Below are positions 50,122 to 60,162 of a stretch of 64,000 nt of DNA, one piece after another. Origin of the DNA: Salipiger sp. H15. Its GTDB lineage: Bacteria; Pseudomonadota; Alphaproteobacteria; Rhodobacterales; Rhodobacteraceae. The stretch's first letter is position 1; the number at the start of each line of letters is the position of its first letter. The stretch lies in the NCBI RefSeq assembly GCF_040409955.1, contig NZ_CP123384.1:1931501-1995500 (forward strand), in the 5' to 3' direction. The notes under the pieces are model-generated. The model ran no database searches, was not told the DNA's origin, and worked only from the letters and a program-made list of their open reading frames with translations. The position numbers and the translations under genes were made by a program.

Positions 50122-50961
50122 ATGAAACTCGCACGTTACGGCGCACGCGGCGCCGAGAAACCCGCAATGATTGACGCCGATGGCAAGCTGCGCGACCTGT
50201 CGGGCCACGTGGCCGACATCGCCGGCGACATGCTCGCGGACCTCGACAGGCTGAAGTCGATCGACCCGGCCTCGCTGCCGCTGGTCGAGGGCGAGCAGCG
50301 CTACGGCGCCTGCGTCGGCGGCACCCGCAAGTTCATCTGCATCGGCCTCAACTACGCCGACCACGCCGCCGAGAGCGGCATGGCCGTGCCGCCCGAGCCG
50401 GTGATCTTCGCCAAGTTCACCTCGGCGATCTGCGGCCCGAACGATCCGATCATCATCCCCCGCAACTCGGTCAAGACCGACTGGGAGGTCGAGCTCGGCT
50501 TCGTCATCGGCAAGACCGCGAAATACGTCAAGGAAGAGGACGCGATGGATCACGTCGCGGGCTTCTGCCTGATCAACGACGTCTCCGAGCGGGAATTCCA
50601 GGCCGAGCGCGCCGGCCAGTGGGTGAAGGGCAAGTCCTCGGACAACTTCGGCCCGACCGGCCCCTGGCTGGTGACCCCGGACGAGGTCGGCGATTTCGAC
50701 AACCTCGGCATGTGGCTCGAGGTGAACGGCGAGCGCGTGCAGAACGGCTCGACCGCCACCATGGTCTACCGCGTGCCCTTCCTCGTCTCCTACCTGTCGC
50801 AGTTCTTCACCCTCGAGCCCGGCGACATCATCTCGACCGGCACGCCTCCGGGCGTCGGCCTCGGCTTCAAGCCGCCGCGCTATCTCAAGGCGGGCGACAA
50901 GGTCGAGCTCGGCATCGACGGGCTCGGCACCCAGAGCCAGGTCTGCGTCGCCGACGACTGA
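50122..50961 (+). CDS. FAH-family 2,4-diketo-3-deoxy-sugar-acid hydrolase
   Basis: This 279-residue protein has the FAH core (ICIGLNYADHAAESGMAVPP; KTDWEVELGFVIGKTAKYV; NDVSEREFQAERAGQW; TGTPPGVGLGFKPPRYLKAG), with the metal-binding Glu/Asp residues. It matches ureidoglycolate-lyase-annotated proteins that actually split 2,4-diketo-3-deoxy-L-fuconate or -rhamnonate into pyruvate and L-lactate. It is last in the operon and follows the SDR by 21 bases. The first steps (sugar dehydrogenase, lactonase) are not in the window. Confidence 0.85.
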   Translation: MKLARYGARGAEKPAMIDADGKLRDLSGHVADIAGDMLADLDRLKSIDPASLPLVEGEQRYGACVGGTRKFICIGLNYADHAAESGMAVPPEPVIFAKFTSAICGPNDPIIIPRNSVKTDWEVELGFVIGKTAKYVKEEDAMDHVAGFCLINDVSEREFQAERAGQWVKGKSSDNFGPTGPWLVTPDEVGDFDNLGMWLEVNGERVQNGSTATMVYRVPFLVSYLSQFFTLEPGDIISTGTPPGVGLGFKPPRYLKAGDKVELGIDGLGTQSQVCVADD

Positions 50962-51028
50962 CCGGCGCTCAGGGGCGCGGCGCCTGCGGCGCGCCCTTCA
51001 CCGGCATCCCGATCAGGCAAAAACAAAG

Positions 51029-51053
51029 CAGCGCGGCCAGAAGGTCCGCGCTG
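51029..51053. terminator. bidirectional terminator between convergent genes
   Basis: CAGCGCGG (51029-51036) and CCGCGCTG (51046-51053) form an 8-bp stem with a nine-base loop. It is A-rich on its left and TTCGTCATTT follows on the right, so it can stop transcription from both sides. Confidence 0.65.
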
Positions 51054-51100
51054 TTCGTCATTTCGGGATTTCGGAATTTCGGGAAGAGCCGAAACAGGGC

Positions 51101-51655
51101 TCAGCGCAGCCGGGTCGGGTAGATGAAGCCGTTCACCGGGTAGGTGCTGCCGAAGGTGCCGGGGTTGCTCTCGACGCGCACCTCGGACCAGTCGTTGGAG
51201 GCGGAGACATCGACCACCGCCATCTTCAGCGAGATCTCGTTGCGGCGCCAGTTGGCGTGATCGACCAGCACCTCGCGCGGCGAGACCACGTCCGAGACCA
51301 CCGCCACGTGGCCCATCGGCATCGCGCGCGTCTTGCTGAAGGCCATGACCGAGCCGATCTCCGGCTCCTTGCCGCGGGCGTAGAGGTCCTTGGCCTGGCC
51401 CCACCAGGTCTCGGCATTGCCGCGGATGTCGATGCCGCTGAGATTGCGGGCGAAAGGCACGCACCAGACGCGCTGGCCGCGGGACTGCAGCGCTTCGGCT
51501 TCGCGCAGCGCCAGCTCCTGGCGGCCCTCGTCGAGGCCGAGATCGGACAGGGTCTGCATCTCCGGGACGGGACGCGAGCAGGCGGCGGTCATCAGCAGGA
51601 TTGCACAAATAATCGGCAATCCGCACTTCCGTGCGGCGTCGCGGTTCACGCTCAT
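51101..51655 (-). CDS. CHAP-domain lipoprotein
   Basis: This encodes 184 residues from ATG 51655. A signal with lipobox LMTAAC puts a lipid on Cys26. A CHAP-type amidase/peptidase domain follows, with the catalytic Cys65 (WCVPFARNLSG) and His116 (PMGHVAVVSDV), and Asn/Asp near VDHANW. It is probably a peptidoglycan hydrolase or a related amidase at the inner face of the outer membrane. Other roseobacter proteins of this type are common but uncharacterised. Confidence 0.8.
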   Translation of the reverse strand: MSVNRDAARKCGLPIICAILLMTAACSRPVPEMQTLSDLGLDEGRQELALREAEALQSRGQRVWCVPFARNLSGIDIRGNAETWWGQAKDLYARGKEPEIGSVMAFSKTRAMPMGHVAVVSDVVSPREVLVDHANWRRNEISLKMAVVDVSASNDWSEVRVESNPGTFGSTYPVNGFIYPTRLR

Positions 51656-51879
51656 CTTGTCCCTCGGTGTTGTCACTGCTCTTTGCCGCTTTTCTCGCGG
51701 CTGGTCGGCATCACAATGCAAAGATGAGTAAAAACCTCAAAGCGAAGAAAATTCGACATTTCGGGAACCGGCGAAAATCCGCCGAAAATCGCGCGCCAAA
51801 TTTAACGAAATTACGATGTTCTCTGGATGTTCTGCCCAGATTTTGTGCATGAGATGAGGGGTGCCCCGCAACCCCTTGT

Positions 51880-52413
51880 TCAGATGCCCGAATCCTCGAT
51901 CTCGGAAAGGTCCACGGCGACCAGCCCCAGCGCCTTCGCCGTCTCGAGCGAGAGCTGGCCGCTGTCGAGCCCGCGCGCCGACTGGTAGCGGCGGATCGCG
52001 GCGCGCGTCGGCGCGTCCATCTCGCCGCTCGCCGCGCCGGCGAACTCGCCGCGCGCCGCCAATGCCCGCTGAACCGAGGCGATGAACTCCGGCGTCATCT
52101 GCGCCGGGCAGGGCGCCTCGAAGCGCAGCTCGCCGCGCGGGCGGACGAGCTTCGGCACCTGCGTGCGGCGGTAGATCGGTGCGCGCAGCACCGTGCCGTC
52201 CTCGGCGATCTCGGCCTGCACCACCAGCACCTCGCCCGCCACCTGCTCGTAGATCGCCGGCACGTGCTCGCGCGCCCAGCAGCTGCCGTCCGCCGCCCTC
52301 TCGGTGGGCAGCGGCGCCTCCTCGTCGGCGGTCTGCGGCGCGGTGCAGGCGGCCAACAGCGCCAGCAGCACCGGCAGGCAAACCGCACGTCGGCGGGGCA
52401 GGGTGGGGGACAT
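51880..52413 (-). CDS. peptidoglycan-binding lipoprotein
   Basis: This encodes 177 residues from ATG 52413. The signal ends in a lipobox (LLALLAAC, Cys23). A middle domain with two Cys (SCWAREHVPAIYEQVAGEVL; FEAPCPAQMTPEFI) leads to a C-terminal PG_binding_1 repeat (VQRALAARGEF; MDAPTRAAIRRYQSARGLDS). It should tether to or sense the cell wall. No enzyme domain is seen. Confidence 0.8.
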   Translation of the reverse strand: MSPTLPRRRAVCLPVLLALLAACTAPQTADEEAPLPTERAADGSCWAREHVPAIYEQVAGEVLVVQAEIAEDGTVLRAPIYRRTQVPKLVRPRGELRFEAPCPAQMTPEFIASVQRALAARGEFAGAASGEMDAPTRAAIRRYQSARGLDSGQLSLETAKALGLVAVDLSEIEDSGI

Positions 52414-52588
52414 GTCTCGGGCCTCGTGCGGTCTTTTGCGGCGGAGCCTAGCAACAGCCGCCGCGGCGCGAAAGGCGGCGGCGGGCGCCCGCCCGGCAAG
52501 CGCGGCACGGATCACACGCATTTCGGCGCGGCAGCCCTGCGCTGACCTCTGGACCCGCCCCCATGACGAAGGCTACAACGCGCCCTGA

Positions 52589-53667
<1,079 letters not shown>

Positions 53668-53794
53668 CGGCAGGGACCGCCGTCCGCCCCTTCTTCTCTT
53701 TCCAAATACGCCCGGCGGAGCCGTGCCGCCCGCGCAACTTGCGGCAAGCGAAAGGGGCTTTGCTTTCCCGCTCGTGGCGCGTACCCATGCTCAC

Positions 53795-54607
53795 ATGAGA
53801 ACACTCTTTCTTGGGGACGTGATGGGCCGCGCCGGGCGGGCCGCCATCGCCGAGACCCTTCCCCGCCTGCGCGAAGACTGGAAACTCGATTTCGTCGTGG
53901 TCAACGGCGAGAACGCCTCGAGCGGCACCGGGCTCACCGGCGCCCACGCGAAGCTGATTCTCGAGGCCGGGGCCGACGTTGTGACGCTGGGCGACCATGC
54001 CTTCGACCAGAAGGAGATGCTCACCTACATCGAGAGCGAGCCGCGCATCATCCGCCCGCTGAACTATGCCAAGCAGGCGCCGGGGCGCGGCGCCGCGCTC
54101 TACACCGACCGGCGCGGCCGCAAGGTGCTGGTGCTGCAGGTGCTGGGGCAGGTCTTCATGAAACGCGCCTTCGCCGATCCCTTCTCGGCGGTGGACGAGG
54201 TGCTGCGGCGCCACCCGCTCGGCGGGCAGGCGCAGATGATCCTCGTCGACGTGCATTGCGAGGCGACCTCGGAAAAGATGGGCATGGGCCACTTCTGCGA
54301 CGGGCGCGCCAGCCTCGTCGTCGGCACCCATACCCACGTGCCGACCGGCGACGCGCAGATCCTGCCGGGCGGCACCGGCTACCTGACCGACGCGGGCATG
54401 TGCGGCGACTACAACTCGGTGATCGGCATGGACAAGGCCGAGCCGATGCGCCGCTTCGTCACCGGCATGGGCAAGACCCGGTTCCAGCCGGCGCTCGGCG
54501 AGGCGACGCTGTCGGGCGTGCTGGTCGAGACCGATGACCGCACCGGCAAGGCCGTCTCGGTGCGCATGGTGCGTCAGGGCGGGCGGCTGGAGCAGGCCGG
54601 GCCCTGA
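53795..54607 (+). CDS. ymdB: YmdB-family metallophosphoesterase
   Basis: This encodes 270 residues from ATG 53795. The TIGR00282/YmdB pattern is clear: LFLGDVMGRAGR, VNGENASSGTGLT, TLGDHAFDQKE, VDVHCEATSEK and VGTHTHVPTGD carry the two-metal ligands. Characterised members hydrolyse 2',3'-cyclic mononucleotides and affect global gene control. It overlaps the EamA gene by one base. Confidence 0.9.
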   Translation: MRTLFLGDVMGRAGRAAIAETLPRLREDWKLDFVVVNGENASSGTGLTGAHAKLILEAGADVVTLGDHAFDQKEMLTYIESEPRIIRPLNYAKQAPGRGAALYTDRRGRKVLVLQVLGQVFMKRAFADPFSAVDEVLRRHPLGGQAQMILVDVHCEATSEKMGMGHFCDGRASLVVGTHTHVPTGDAQILPGGTGYLTDAGMCGDYNSVIGMDKAEPMRRFVTGMGKTRFQPALGEATLSGVLVETDDRTGKAVSVRMVRQGGRLEQAGP

Positions 54608-55557
54608 TGATGCGCCGGGCCTGGCCCTTTCTTGCGCTGATCGGTGTCGGGGCGCTCTGGGGGGCGGGACAGCCCCTGGCCAAGATCGCCGTTTCCGAGG
54701 GCTATCGCCACGTCGGCATCCTGTTCTGGCAACTCGCGCTCGGCGCGCTGCTGCTCGGCACGGTGACGCTGCTGCGCGGGCGCAGCCTGCGCTTTGCCCG
54801 GGCTGACCTGCCGCTGCTGCTCTTCGTGGCGCTGGCGGGAACGGTGCTGCCCGGCATCTCCTCCTACACCGCCGCCGTGCACCTGCCCTCGGGGCTGATC
54901 TCGATCCTGCTCTCCGCGGTGCCGATGTTCACCTTCCCGCTGGCGCTGGCGCTCGGCAACGACCGCTTCTCGTGGCGCCGGGTCGCGGGGCTCTCGCTGG
55001 GGCTCGGGGCGGTGGCGCTGCTGGTGCTGCCCGAGACGAGCCTGCCCGAGCCCGGCATGGCGCGCTGGATCCCTGTGGCGCTGATCTCCTCGGTCTTCTA
55101 CGCGCTCGAGGGCAACGTGGTCGGGCGCTGGGGCACGCGCGGGCTCGACCCGGTGAAACTGCTGGCCGGGGCCTCGGCGCTGGGGGCGATGATCGCCCTG
55201 CCGGCGGCGCTGCTCACCGGCCAGTTCATCGACCCGCGCCTGCCCTGGAGCGCGCCGGACTTCGCGATCATGGCGGGCTCGGCGATCCACGCGCTGGCCT
55301 ACTCGGGCTACGTGGCGGTGGTCGCGGCCTCGGGCGCGGTCTTCGCGGTGCAGGTCAGTTATCTGGTAACGCTTTTCGGGCTTCTCTGGGCGATGCTCGT
55401 GCTCGGCGAGAGCTATACGGGGGCGATCTGGGGGGCGCTGCTCATGATGTTGGCAGGTATGGCGCTGGTGCAGCCGCGCCCGCGCCGGTTTCTTGTAAGC
55501 GCCGATCCTTGCGTTATGAATGGGTCCGGGCGCGACGTGACAGGCAAAGTGACGTGA
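54607..55557 (+). CDS. EamA/DMT-family transporter
   Basis: This 316-residue protein has ten hydrophobic helices in two EamA repeats (LIGVGALWGAGQPLAKIAVS; LISSVFYALEGNVVGRWG). It starts at 54607 in a TGATG overlap with ymdB. DMT carriers export metabolites or amino acids; the substrate is unknown. Its end lies in a 17-bp tandem duplication that also supplies its stop. Confidence 0.9.
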   Translation: MMRRAWPFLALIGVGALWGAGQPLAKIAVSEGYRHVGILFWQLALGALLLGTVTLLRGRSLRFARADLPLLLFVALAGTVLPGISSYTAAVHLPSGLISILLSAVPMFTFPLALALGNDRFSWRRVAGLSLGLGAVALLVLPETSLPEPGMARWIPVALISSVFYALEGNVVGRWGTRGLDPVKLLAGASALGAMIALPAALLTGQFIDPRLPWSAPDFAIMAGSAIHALAYSGYVAVVAASGAVFAVQVSYLVTLFGLLWAMLVLGESYTGAIWGALLMMLAGMALVQPRPRRFLVSADPCVMNGSGRDVTGKVT

Positions 55558-55567
55558 CAGGCAAAGT
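55534..55567. repeat. 17-bp tandem duplication at the EamA/SLC13 junction
   Basis: GACGTGACAGGCAAAGT occurs twice in tandem (55534-55550 and 55551-55567). The second copy contains the EamA stop, and the pair ends six bases before the SLC13 start. It changes the EamA C-terminus and the ribosome-site surroundings. Confidence 0.85.
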
Positions 55568-55573
55568 GAAGGC

Positions 55574-57352
55574 ATGAATTTTCTCGATCTGAGCCAGACC
55601 GCGCAGGCCTGGGTAACGATTGCCACGGTGCTGGCGATGTTTGTCCTCTTCATCCGCGAGACCTATCCGACCGAGGTCGTGGCCATAGGCGGCACCGCCG
55701 TCCTGCTGGCGCTCGGCGTTCTGCCCTACCAGGACGCGCTCGCGGTGCTGTCGAACCCGGCGCCCTGGACCATCGCGGCGATGTTCGTGGTGATGGGGGC
55801 GCTGGTGCGCACCGGCGCGCTCGACACCTTCGCCACCTATGCGCAGGCGCAGGTCCAGCGGCGGCCGAAGAAGGCGATGGCGGTCATCATGGGCGTGGTG
55901 ATCCTCGCCTCGGCCTTCATGAACAACACGCCGGTGGTGGTTCTGATGCTGCCGGTCTTCGTGCAGATCTCGAAATCGCTCGGGGTGCAGCCCTCCAAGC
56001 TGCTGATCCCGCTGAGCTACGCGGCGATCCTCGGCGGCACCACCACGCTCATCGGCACCTCGACCAACCTGCTGGTGGACGGCGTGGCGCGGGCGCAGGG
56101 GCTCGAGGCCTTCACCATCTTCGAGGTGACGCCGCTGGCGGTCATCCTCGTGGCCTGGGGGATGCTCTACCTGACGCTGGTGGGGCGCTTCCTGCTGCCC
56201 GACCGGCATTCCATGGCGGGGATGCTCTCGGACCGCTCGCGCATGAAGTTCTTCACCGAGGCGGTGATCCCGCCGGATTCGGACCTCATCGGCCGCGAGG
56301 TGCTGGGCGTGCAGCTGTTCAAGCGCGAGGGCGTGCGGCTGGTCGACGTGGTGCGCGGCGATGAATCGCTGCGCCGCAACCTCGAGGGCGTGACGCTGCA
56401 GGTCGGCGACCGCGTGGTCCTGCGCACCCAGATGACTGAACTGCTGTCGCTCCAGCGCAACAAGTCGCTGAAGCGCGTCGACCAGGTCTCGGCCAAGGAG
56501 ACCACCACGGTCGAGGTGCTGATCTCGCCCGGCTGCAAGATGGTCGGCCGCAGCCTCGGCGGGCTGCGCCTGCGCCGCCGCTTCGGGGTCTACCCGCTGG
56601 CGGTGCACCGCCGGAACCAGAACATCGGCCGCAAGATCGACGAGCTCGTCGTGCGCGTCGGTGACACGCTGCTGCTGGAAGGCGCGCCCGAGGACATCAA
56701 GCGCCTTGCCGAGGAAATGGCGCTGGTCGACGTCTCGCGCCCCTCGGCCCGGGCCTTCCGCCGTGGCCACGCGCCGGTGGCGATCGGCGCCATGGCCGGG
56801 ATCGTGCTGCTGGCCGCGCTCGGCGTCGCGCCGATCCTCGCGCTCGCGGTGATCGCCGTGGCGGTGGTGCTCTTCACCCGCTGCATCGACAGCGAGGAGG
56901 CCTTCTCCTTCGTCGAGGGCCAGCTGCTGGCGCTGATCTTCGCCATGCTCGCCATCGGCGCGGCGCTGGAAAGCTCGGGGGCGGTGCAGCTCATCGTCAG
57001 CGCCGTCGCGCCGCTGCTGGAATCGCTGCCGGGGCCGCTGCTGGTCTGGGCGGTGTTCCTGATGACCTCGATCCTGACCGAGGCGGTGAGCAACAACGCC
57101 GTCGCCGTCGTGGTCACCCCGATCGCCATCGGGCTTGCGCATCACCTCGGCATCGACGCGCGCCCGCTGGTGGTCGCGGTGATGGTGGCGGCCTCCTGCA
57201 GCTTCGCCACGCCGATCGGCTACCAGACCAACACGCTGGTCTACGGGCCGGGCGGCTACCGCTTCTCCGACTTCCTGAAGATCGGGGTGCCGCTCAACCT
57301 GTCGATGGGCATTCTCGCCGCGGCGCTGATCCCGCTCTTCTTCCCGCTCTGA
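55574..57352 (+). CDS. SLC13-family permease with two TrkA-C domains
   Basis: This 592-residue protein has about 11 membrane helices around two cytoplasmic TrkA-C/RCK-C domains (about residues 205-295 and 300-385). SLC13 hairpin motifs are seen as FMNNTPVVVLMLPV with GGTTTLIGTSTNLLVDG, and SNNAVAVVVTPIA with ATPIGYQTNTLVYGPGGY. Family members move sulfate, dicarboxylates or related anions. It lies 16 bases after EamA. Confidence 0.9.
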   Translation: MNFLDLSQTAQAWVTIATVLAMFVLFIRETYPTEVVAIGGTAVLLALGVLPYQDALAVLSNPAPWTIAAMFVVMGALVRTGALDTFATYAQAQVQRRPKKAMAVIMGVVILASAFMNNTPVVVLMLPVFVQISKSLGVQPSKLLIPLSYAAILGGTTTLIGTSTNLLVDGVARAQGLEAFTIFEVTPLAVILVAWGMLYLTLVGRFLLPDRHSMAGMLSDRSRMKFFTEAVIPPDSDLIGREVLGVQLFKREGVRLVDVVRGDESLRRNLEGVTLQVGDRVVLRTQMTELLSLQRNKSLKRVDQVSAKETTTVEVLISPGCKMVGRSLGGLRLRRRFGVYPLAVHRRNQNIGRKIDELVVRVGDTLLLEGAPEDIKRLAEEMALVDVSRPSARAFRRGHAPVAIGAMAGIVLLAALGVAPILALAVIAVAVVLFTRCIDSEEAFSFVEGQLLALIFAMLAIGAALESSGAVQLIVSAVAPLLESLPGPLLVWAVFLMTSILTEAVSNNAVAVVVTPIAIGLAHHLGIDARPLVVAVMVAASCSFATPIGYQTNTLVYGPGGYRFSDFLKIGVPLNLSMGILAAALIPLFFPL

Positions 57353-57359
57353 CCCGCGC

Positions 57360-57391
57360 GCCCGGATCCCTTGGAATCAGGGGCTCCGGGC
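57360..57391 (+). terminator. hairpin after the SLC13 gene
   Basis: GCCCGGA (57360-57366) pairs with TCCGGGC (57385-57391), with further inner pairing CCCT/AGGG. No clear T-run follows, so termination may be partial. Confidence 0.5.
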
Positions 57392-57468
57392 TTGCGGGGG
57401 CGGGGGGCTGTGCGGTATGAGACCGCGATAATCCACATTCACTACTCAGACGAGGCAAGAGGTCCCCC

Positions 57469-58209
57469 ATGGCCGGCCATTCCAAATGGGCAAACATCCA
57501 GCACCGCAAGGGCCGTCAGGACGCGGTGCGCGCCAAGCTCTTCTCGAAGTTCTCGAAGGAGATCACCGTCGCCGCCAAGATGGGCGACCCCGATCCCGAC
57601 AAGAACCCGCGCCTGCGCCTTGCGATCAAGGAAGCCAAGTCGCAGTCCATGCCCAAGGACAACATCGAGCGCGCCATCAAGAAGGCGACCGGTGGCGAGG
57701 GCGATGATTACGAGGAAATCCGCTACGAGGGCTACGGCCCGAACGGCGTGGCGGTGATCGTCGAGGCGATGACCGACAACCGCAACCGCACCGCGTCGAA
57801 CGTGCGCTCGACCTTCACCAAGAACGGCGGCAACCTCGGCGAGACCGGTTCGGTCGGCTTCATGTTCGACCGCATGGGCGAGATCGTCTACCCCGCCTCG
57901 GTCGGCGATGCCGACACGGTGATGATGGCGGCGATCGAAGCCGGTGCCGATGACGTGGAAAGCTCGCCCGAGAGCCACGTGATCTACTGCGCCGACACCG
58001 ACCTGAACGACGTCGCCACCGCGCTCGAAGCCGAGCTGGGCGAGTCGGACTCGACCAAGCTCGTCTGGAAGCCGCAGACCACCACCGAGCTCGACCTCGA
58101 GGGCATGCAGTCCCTGATGAAGCTCGTGGATGCGCTGGAAGACGACGACGACGTGCAGCGCGTCACCACCAACTTCGAGGCGTCCGACGAGGTCATGGCG
58201 CAGCTCTGA
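57469..58209 (+). CDS. yebC: YebC/PmpR-family regulator
   Basis: This 246-residue protein starts [19 protein letters not shown] and follows the YebC/TACO1 pattern throughout ([51 protein letters not shown]). Family members bind DNA or act on ribosomes at proline-rich stalls; which applies here is not decidable. It is a stand-alone gene with a strong terminator. Confidence 0.95.
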   Translation: MAGHSKWANIQHRKGRQDAVRAKLFSKFSKEITVAAKMGDPDPDKNPRLRLAIKEAKSQSMPKDNIERAIKKATGGEGDDYEEIRYEGYGPNGVAVIVEAMTDNRNRTASNVRSTFTKNGGNLGETGSVGFMFDRMGEIVYPASVGDADTVMMAAIEAGADDVESSPESHVIYCADTDLNDVATALEAELGESDSTKLVWKPQTTTELDLEGMQSLMKLVDALEDDDDVQRVTTNFEASDEVMAQL

Positions 58210-58233
58210 GCCGCGTCACTCACCGGACTGCCG

Positions 58234-58264
58234 AAAGGGGCGGGAGGCAACTCCCGCCCCTTTT
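58234..58264 (+). terminator. rho-independent terminator of yebC
   Basis: AAAGGGGCGGGAG (58234-58246) pairs with CTCCCGCCCCTTT after a GCAA loop and ends in a T-run. It lies 24 bases after the stop and could also serve the convergent ABM gene. Confidence 0.9.
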
Positions 58265-58279
58265 CCGTGCCGCGCCGGA

Positions 58280-58567
58280 CTAGCGCGGGGTGTAGTGGCG
58301 CATCTCCTCGATCATCCCGAGGTAGGGCCGGATGTGGCCGAAGAACTCGCGGAACTCTTCGCTGCCCCGGAACTTCTCCATGTGATCCTCGGCCGAGGTC
58401 CAGAGGATGCGCAGGATGAACTGCGCCGGGTCCTCGTCGCACTGGCAGATCTCGAACTCGAGCGCGTAGGGCGAGCGCAGCAGCGGCGCGCGGGCGGCGG
58501 CATAGTCGCGCAGGAAGGCCTCCTGCTGGTCCGCCGGGACGCTGTAGCGGATGTACTCGACGGTCAT
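58280..58567 (-). CDS. antibiotic-biosynthesis-monooxygenase-fold protein
   Basis: This 95-residue protein (TVEYIRYSVPADQQEAFLRD; LEFEICQCDEDPAQFILRIL; HYTP at the end) has the small ferredoxin-like ABM dimer fold. Members include quinol monooxygenases and haem-degrading proteins, as well as proteins of unknown role. No catalytic assignment is possible. Confidence 0.85.
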   Translation of the reverse strand: MTVEYIRYSVPADQQEAFLRDYAAARAPLLRSPYALEFEICQCDEDPAQFILRILWTSAEDHMEKFRGSEEFREFFGHIRPYLGMIEEMRHYTPR

Positions 58568-58601
58568 GGCCGCACCTGCCTGCGCGCTGGGAAAGGGGGC
58601 G

Positions 58602-59216
58602 TCAGACGCGGGTGATCGCCAGCTCGACGATCCCCGGCACCGTGCCGGAATAGGTCGCGGTCAGCGCAAGGTCGAGATCGCCCAGCGTGATGTGCTGGTG
58701 CTGCGCCCGGCGCGAGCCACCGCGGTCCTCGAGCTTCTCGCCGATCCGCAGCACGAACTCGTCGCCGTCATGGGCCATGCCGTCGAGCGCCGCCTTGGGC
58801 ATCACCCCCGAATAGAGCTCGACCCGGTCCGAGGTCGCCTTGGGGCTGGCGCCGAAGACGATGAAAAAGGCGCTGAGCATCCCGGCGGTCTCGTCGCGGA
58901 AGTCATGGCGGAACCCGAGCGAGGCCCCGACGCCGCCCTTCGGATTCTCGACCGTGGCGCCCACGGCCTGGAACCGGGCGATCCCCTCGGGCGGCAGCGC
59001 GTCCTCGAGCCAGGCCCCGGCATGCAGCGCGTTGCCCATCAGATGCCAGTCCAGTTCGGTGTCGTTGGCGATGACGAACTCGACCTGCAGAGCCGGTGCC
59101 GGATGCTGCCGCGCGCCGAGATCGACCCGCATCGCCTCGAAGGCGCCGAGGATGTCATGGGCTGCAATAGGGGTCGTGTGCGGCGGAGTCGCCGCCGGGG
59201 TGGCAGTACCTGCCAT
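58602..59216 (-). CDS. unknown protein, predicted beta-rich
   Basis: This encodes 204 residues from ATG 59216 behind AGGAG. The N-terminal 20 residues are low-complexity (Ala/Thr/Pro). The remainder looks beta-rich with segments LQVEFVIANDTELDWHLMGN, GMLSAFFIVFGASPK and DLDLALTATYSGTVPGIVEL. There is no clear signal peptide or membrane helix. I do not recognise the family; the pattern is of a compact beta-sandwich. It lies 34 bases upstream of the ABM gene on the same strand. Confidence 0.6.
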   Translation of the reverse strand: MAGTATPAATPPHTTPIAAHDILGAFEAMRVDLGARQHPAPALQVEFVIANDTELDWHLMGNALHAGAWLEDALPPEGIARFQAVGATVENPKGGVGASLGFRHDFRDETAGMLSAFFIVFGASPKATSDRVELYSGVMPKAALDGMAHDGDEFVLRIGEKLEDRGGSRRAQHQHITLGDLDLALTATYSGTVPGIVELAITRV

Positions 59217-59421
59217 GACTATGTCTCCTGAAAAATGGACTTGTAAAAAAGGTAAGGACAGTGTGACGCAAACCGGCCCGGCGTCCAACATCTTTGTGGC
59301 AGCGTGGCGGGGCGGGTGGCGACACTCCGCCCGCCGGCAGGGCCCGCGCCGCCCCCCTTGCCTCGCGCCGGGCAAGGCGTCAGGTTGGCGCCGACACCCG
59401 CCCCCGAATGCGCAAGGACCG

Positions 59422-60153
59422 ATGACCCAGTACCTCGACATGCCCGATTACCGCCTCGCCTATGTCCACACGCCGGGGGAGGGGCCGACCGTGGTCTTCC
59501 TGTCGGGCTACAAGTCGGACATGGAGGGCACCAAGGCCGTGCATCTCGAAGCCTGGGCCAAGGCGCGCGGCCGCGCCTTCCTGCGGCTCGACTACTCGGG
59601 CCACGGCCAGTCCGGCGGCGCCTTCGAGGAAGGCTGCATCGGCGACTGGGCGGCGGACGCTCAGGCGGTGATCGAGCATGTCACCTCCGGCCCGCTGATC
59701 CTCGTCGGCTCCTCGATGGGCGGCTGGATCGCCAGCCTGTTGACCCGGCGGCTGAAAGATGTGCGCGGCTTCGTCGGCATCGCCGCCGCGCCCGATTTCT
59801 CCGAGGACAGCTTCTGGGAGGGCTTCTCCGAGGCCGAGCGCGCCGAGGTGATGGAGAAGGGCGTCGTCTACCTGCCCTCGGCCTACGGCGATCCCTATGC
59901 CGTCACCCGCAAGCTGATCGAGGACGGGCGCCGGAACCTCGTGCTGCGCGCGCCCCTGCCGATGCCCTTCCCGGTGCGGCTGGTGCAGGGCACCGAGGAC
60001 GAGGCGGTGAGCCGCGAGACGGCGCTGCGCCTGCTCGACCACATCGACAGCCCCGACCTGCGCCTGACGCTGGTGAAGGGTGCCGACCACCGCTTTTCCG
60101 AACCCGAGAACCTGCATCACATCGAGACCGCCATCCTCGAGGTCGGCGGCTGA
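59422..60153 (+). CDS. alpha/beta hydrolase (ABHD10-like)
   Basis: This encodes 243 residues from ATG 59422 after AAGGACCG. Hydrolase features: VVFLSGYKSDMEGTKA (oxyanion loop), LRLDYSGHGQSGG, nucleophile elbow GSSMGG, TEDEAV (Asp) and GADHRFSEPEN (His). The sequence follows the ABHD10-type depalmitoylase/esterase pattern common in alphaproteobacteria. The natural substrate is unknown. It lies nine bases before the VOC gene. Confidence 0.85.
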   Translation: MTQYLDMPDYRLAYVHTPGEGPTVVFLSGYKSDMEGTKAVHLEAWAKARGRAFLRLDYSGHGQSGGAFEEGCIGDWAADAQAVIEHVTSGPLILVGSSMGGWIASLLTRRLKDVRGFVGIAAAPDFSEDSFWEGFSEAERAEVMEKGVVYLPSAYGDPYAVTRKLIEDGRRNLVLRAPLPMPFPVRLVQGTEDEAVSRETALRLLDHIDSPDLRLTLVKGADHRFSEPENLHHIETAILEVGG

Positions 60154-60162
60154 GGAGGAAAG

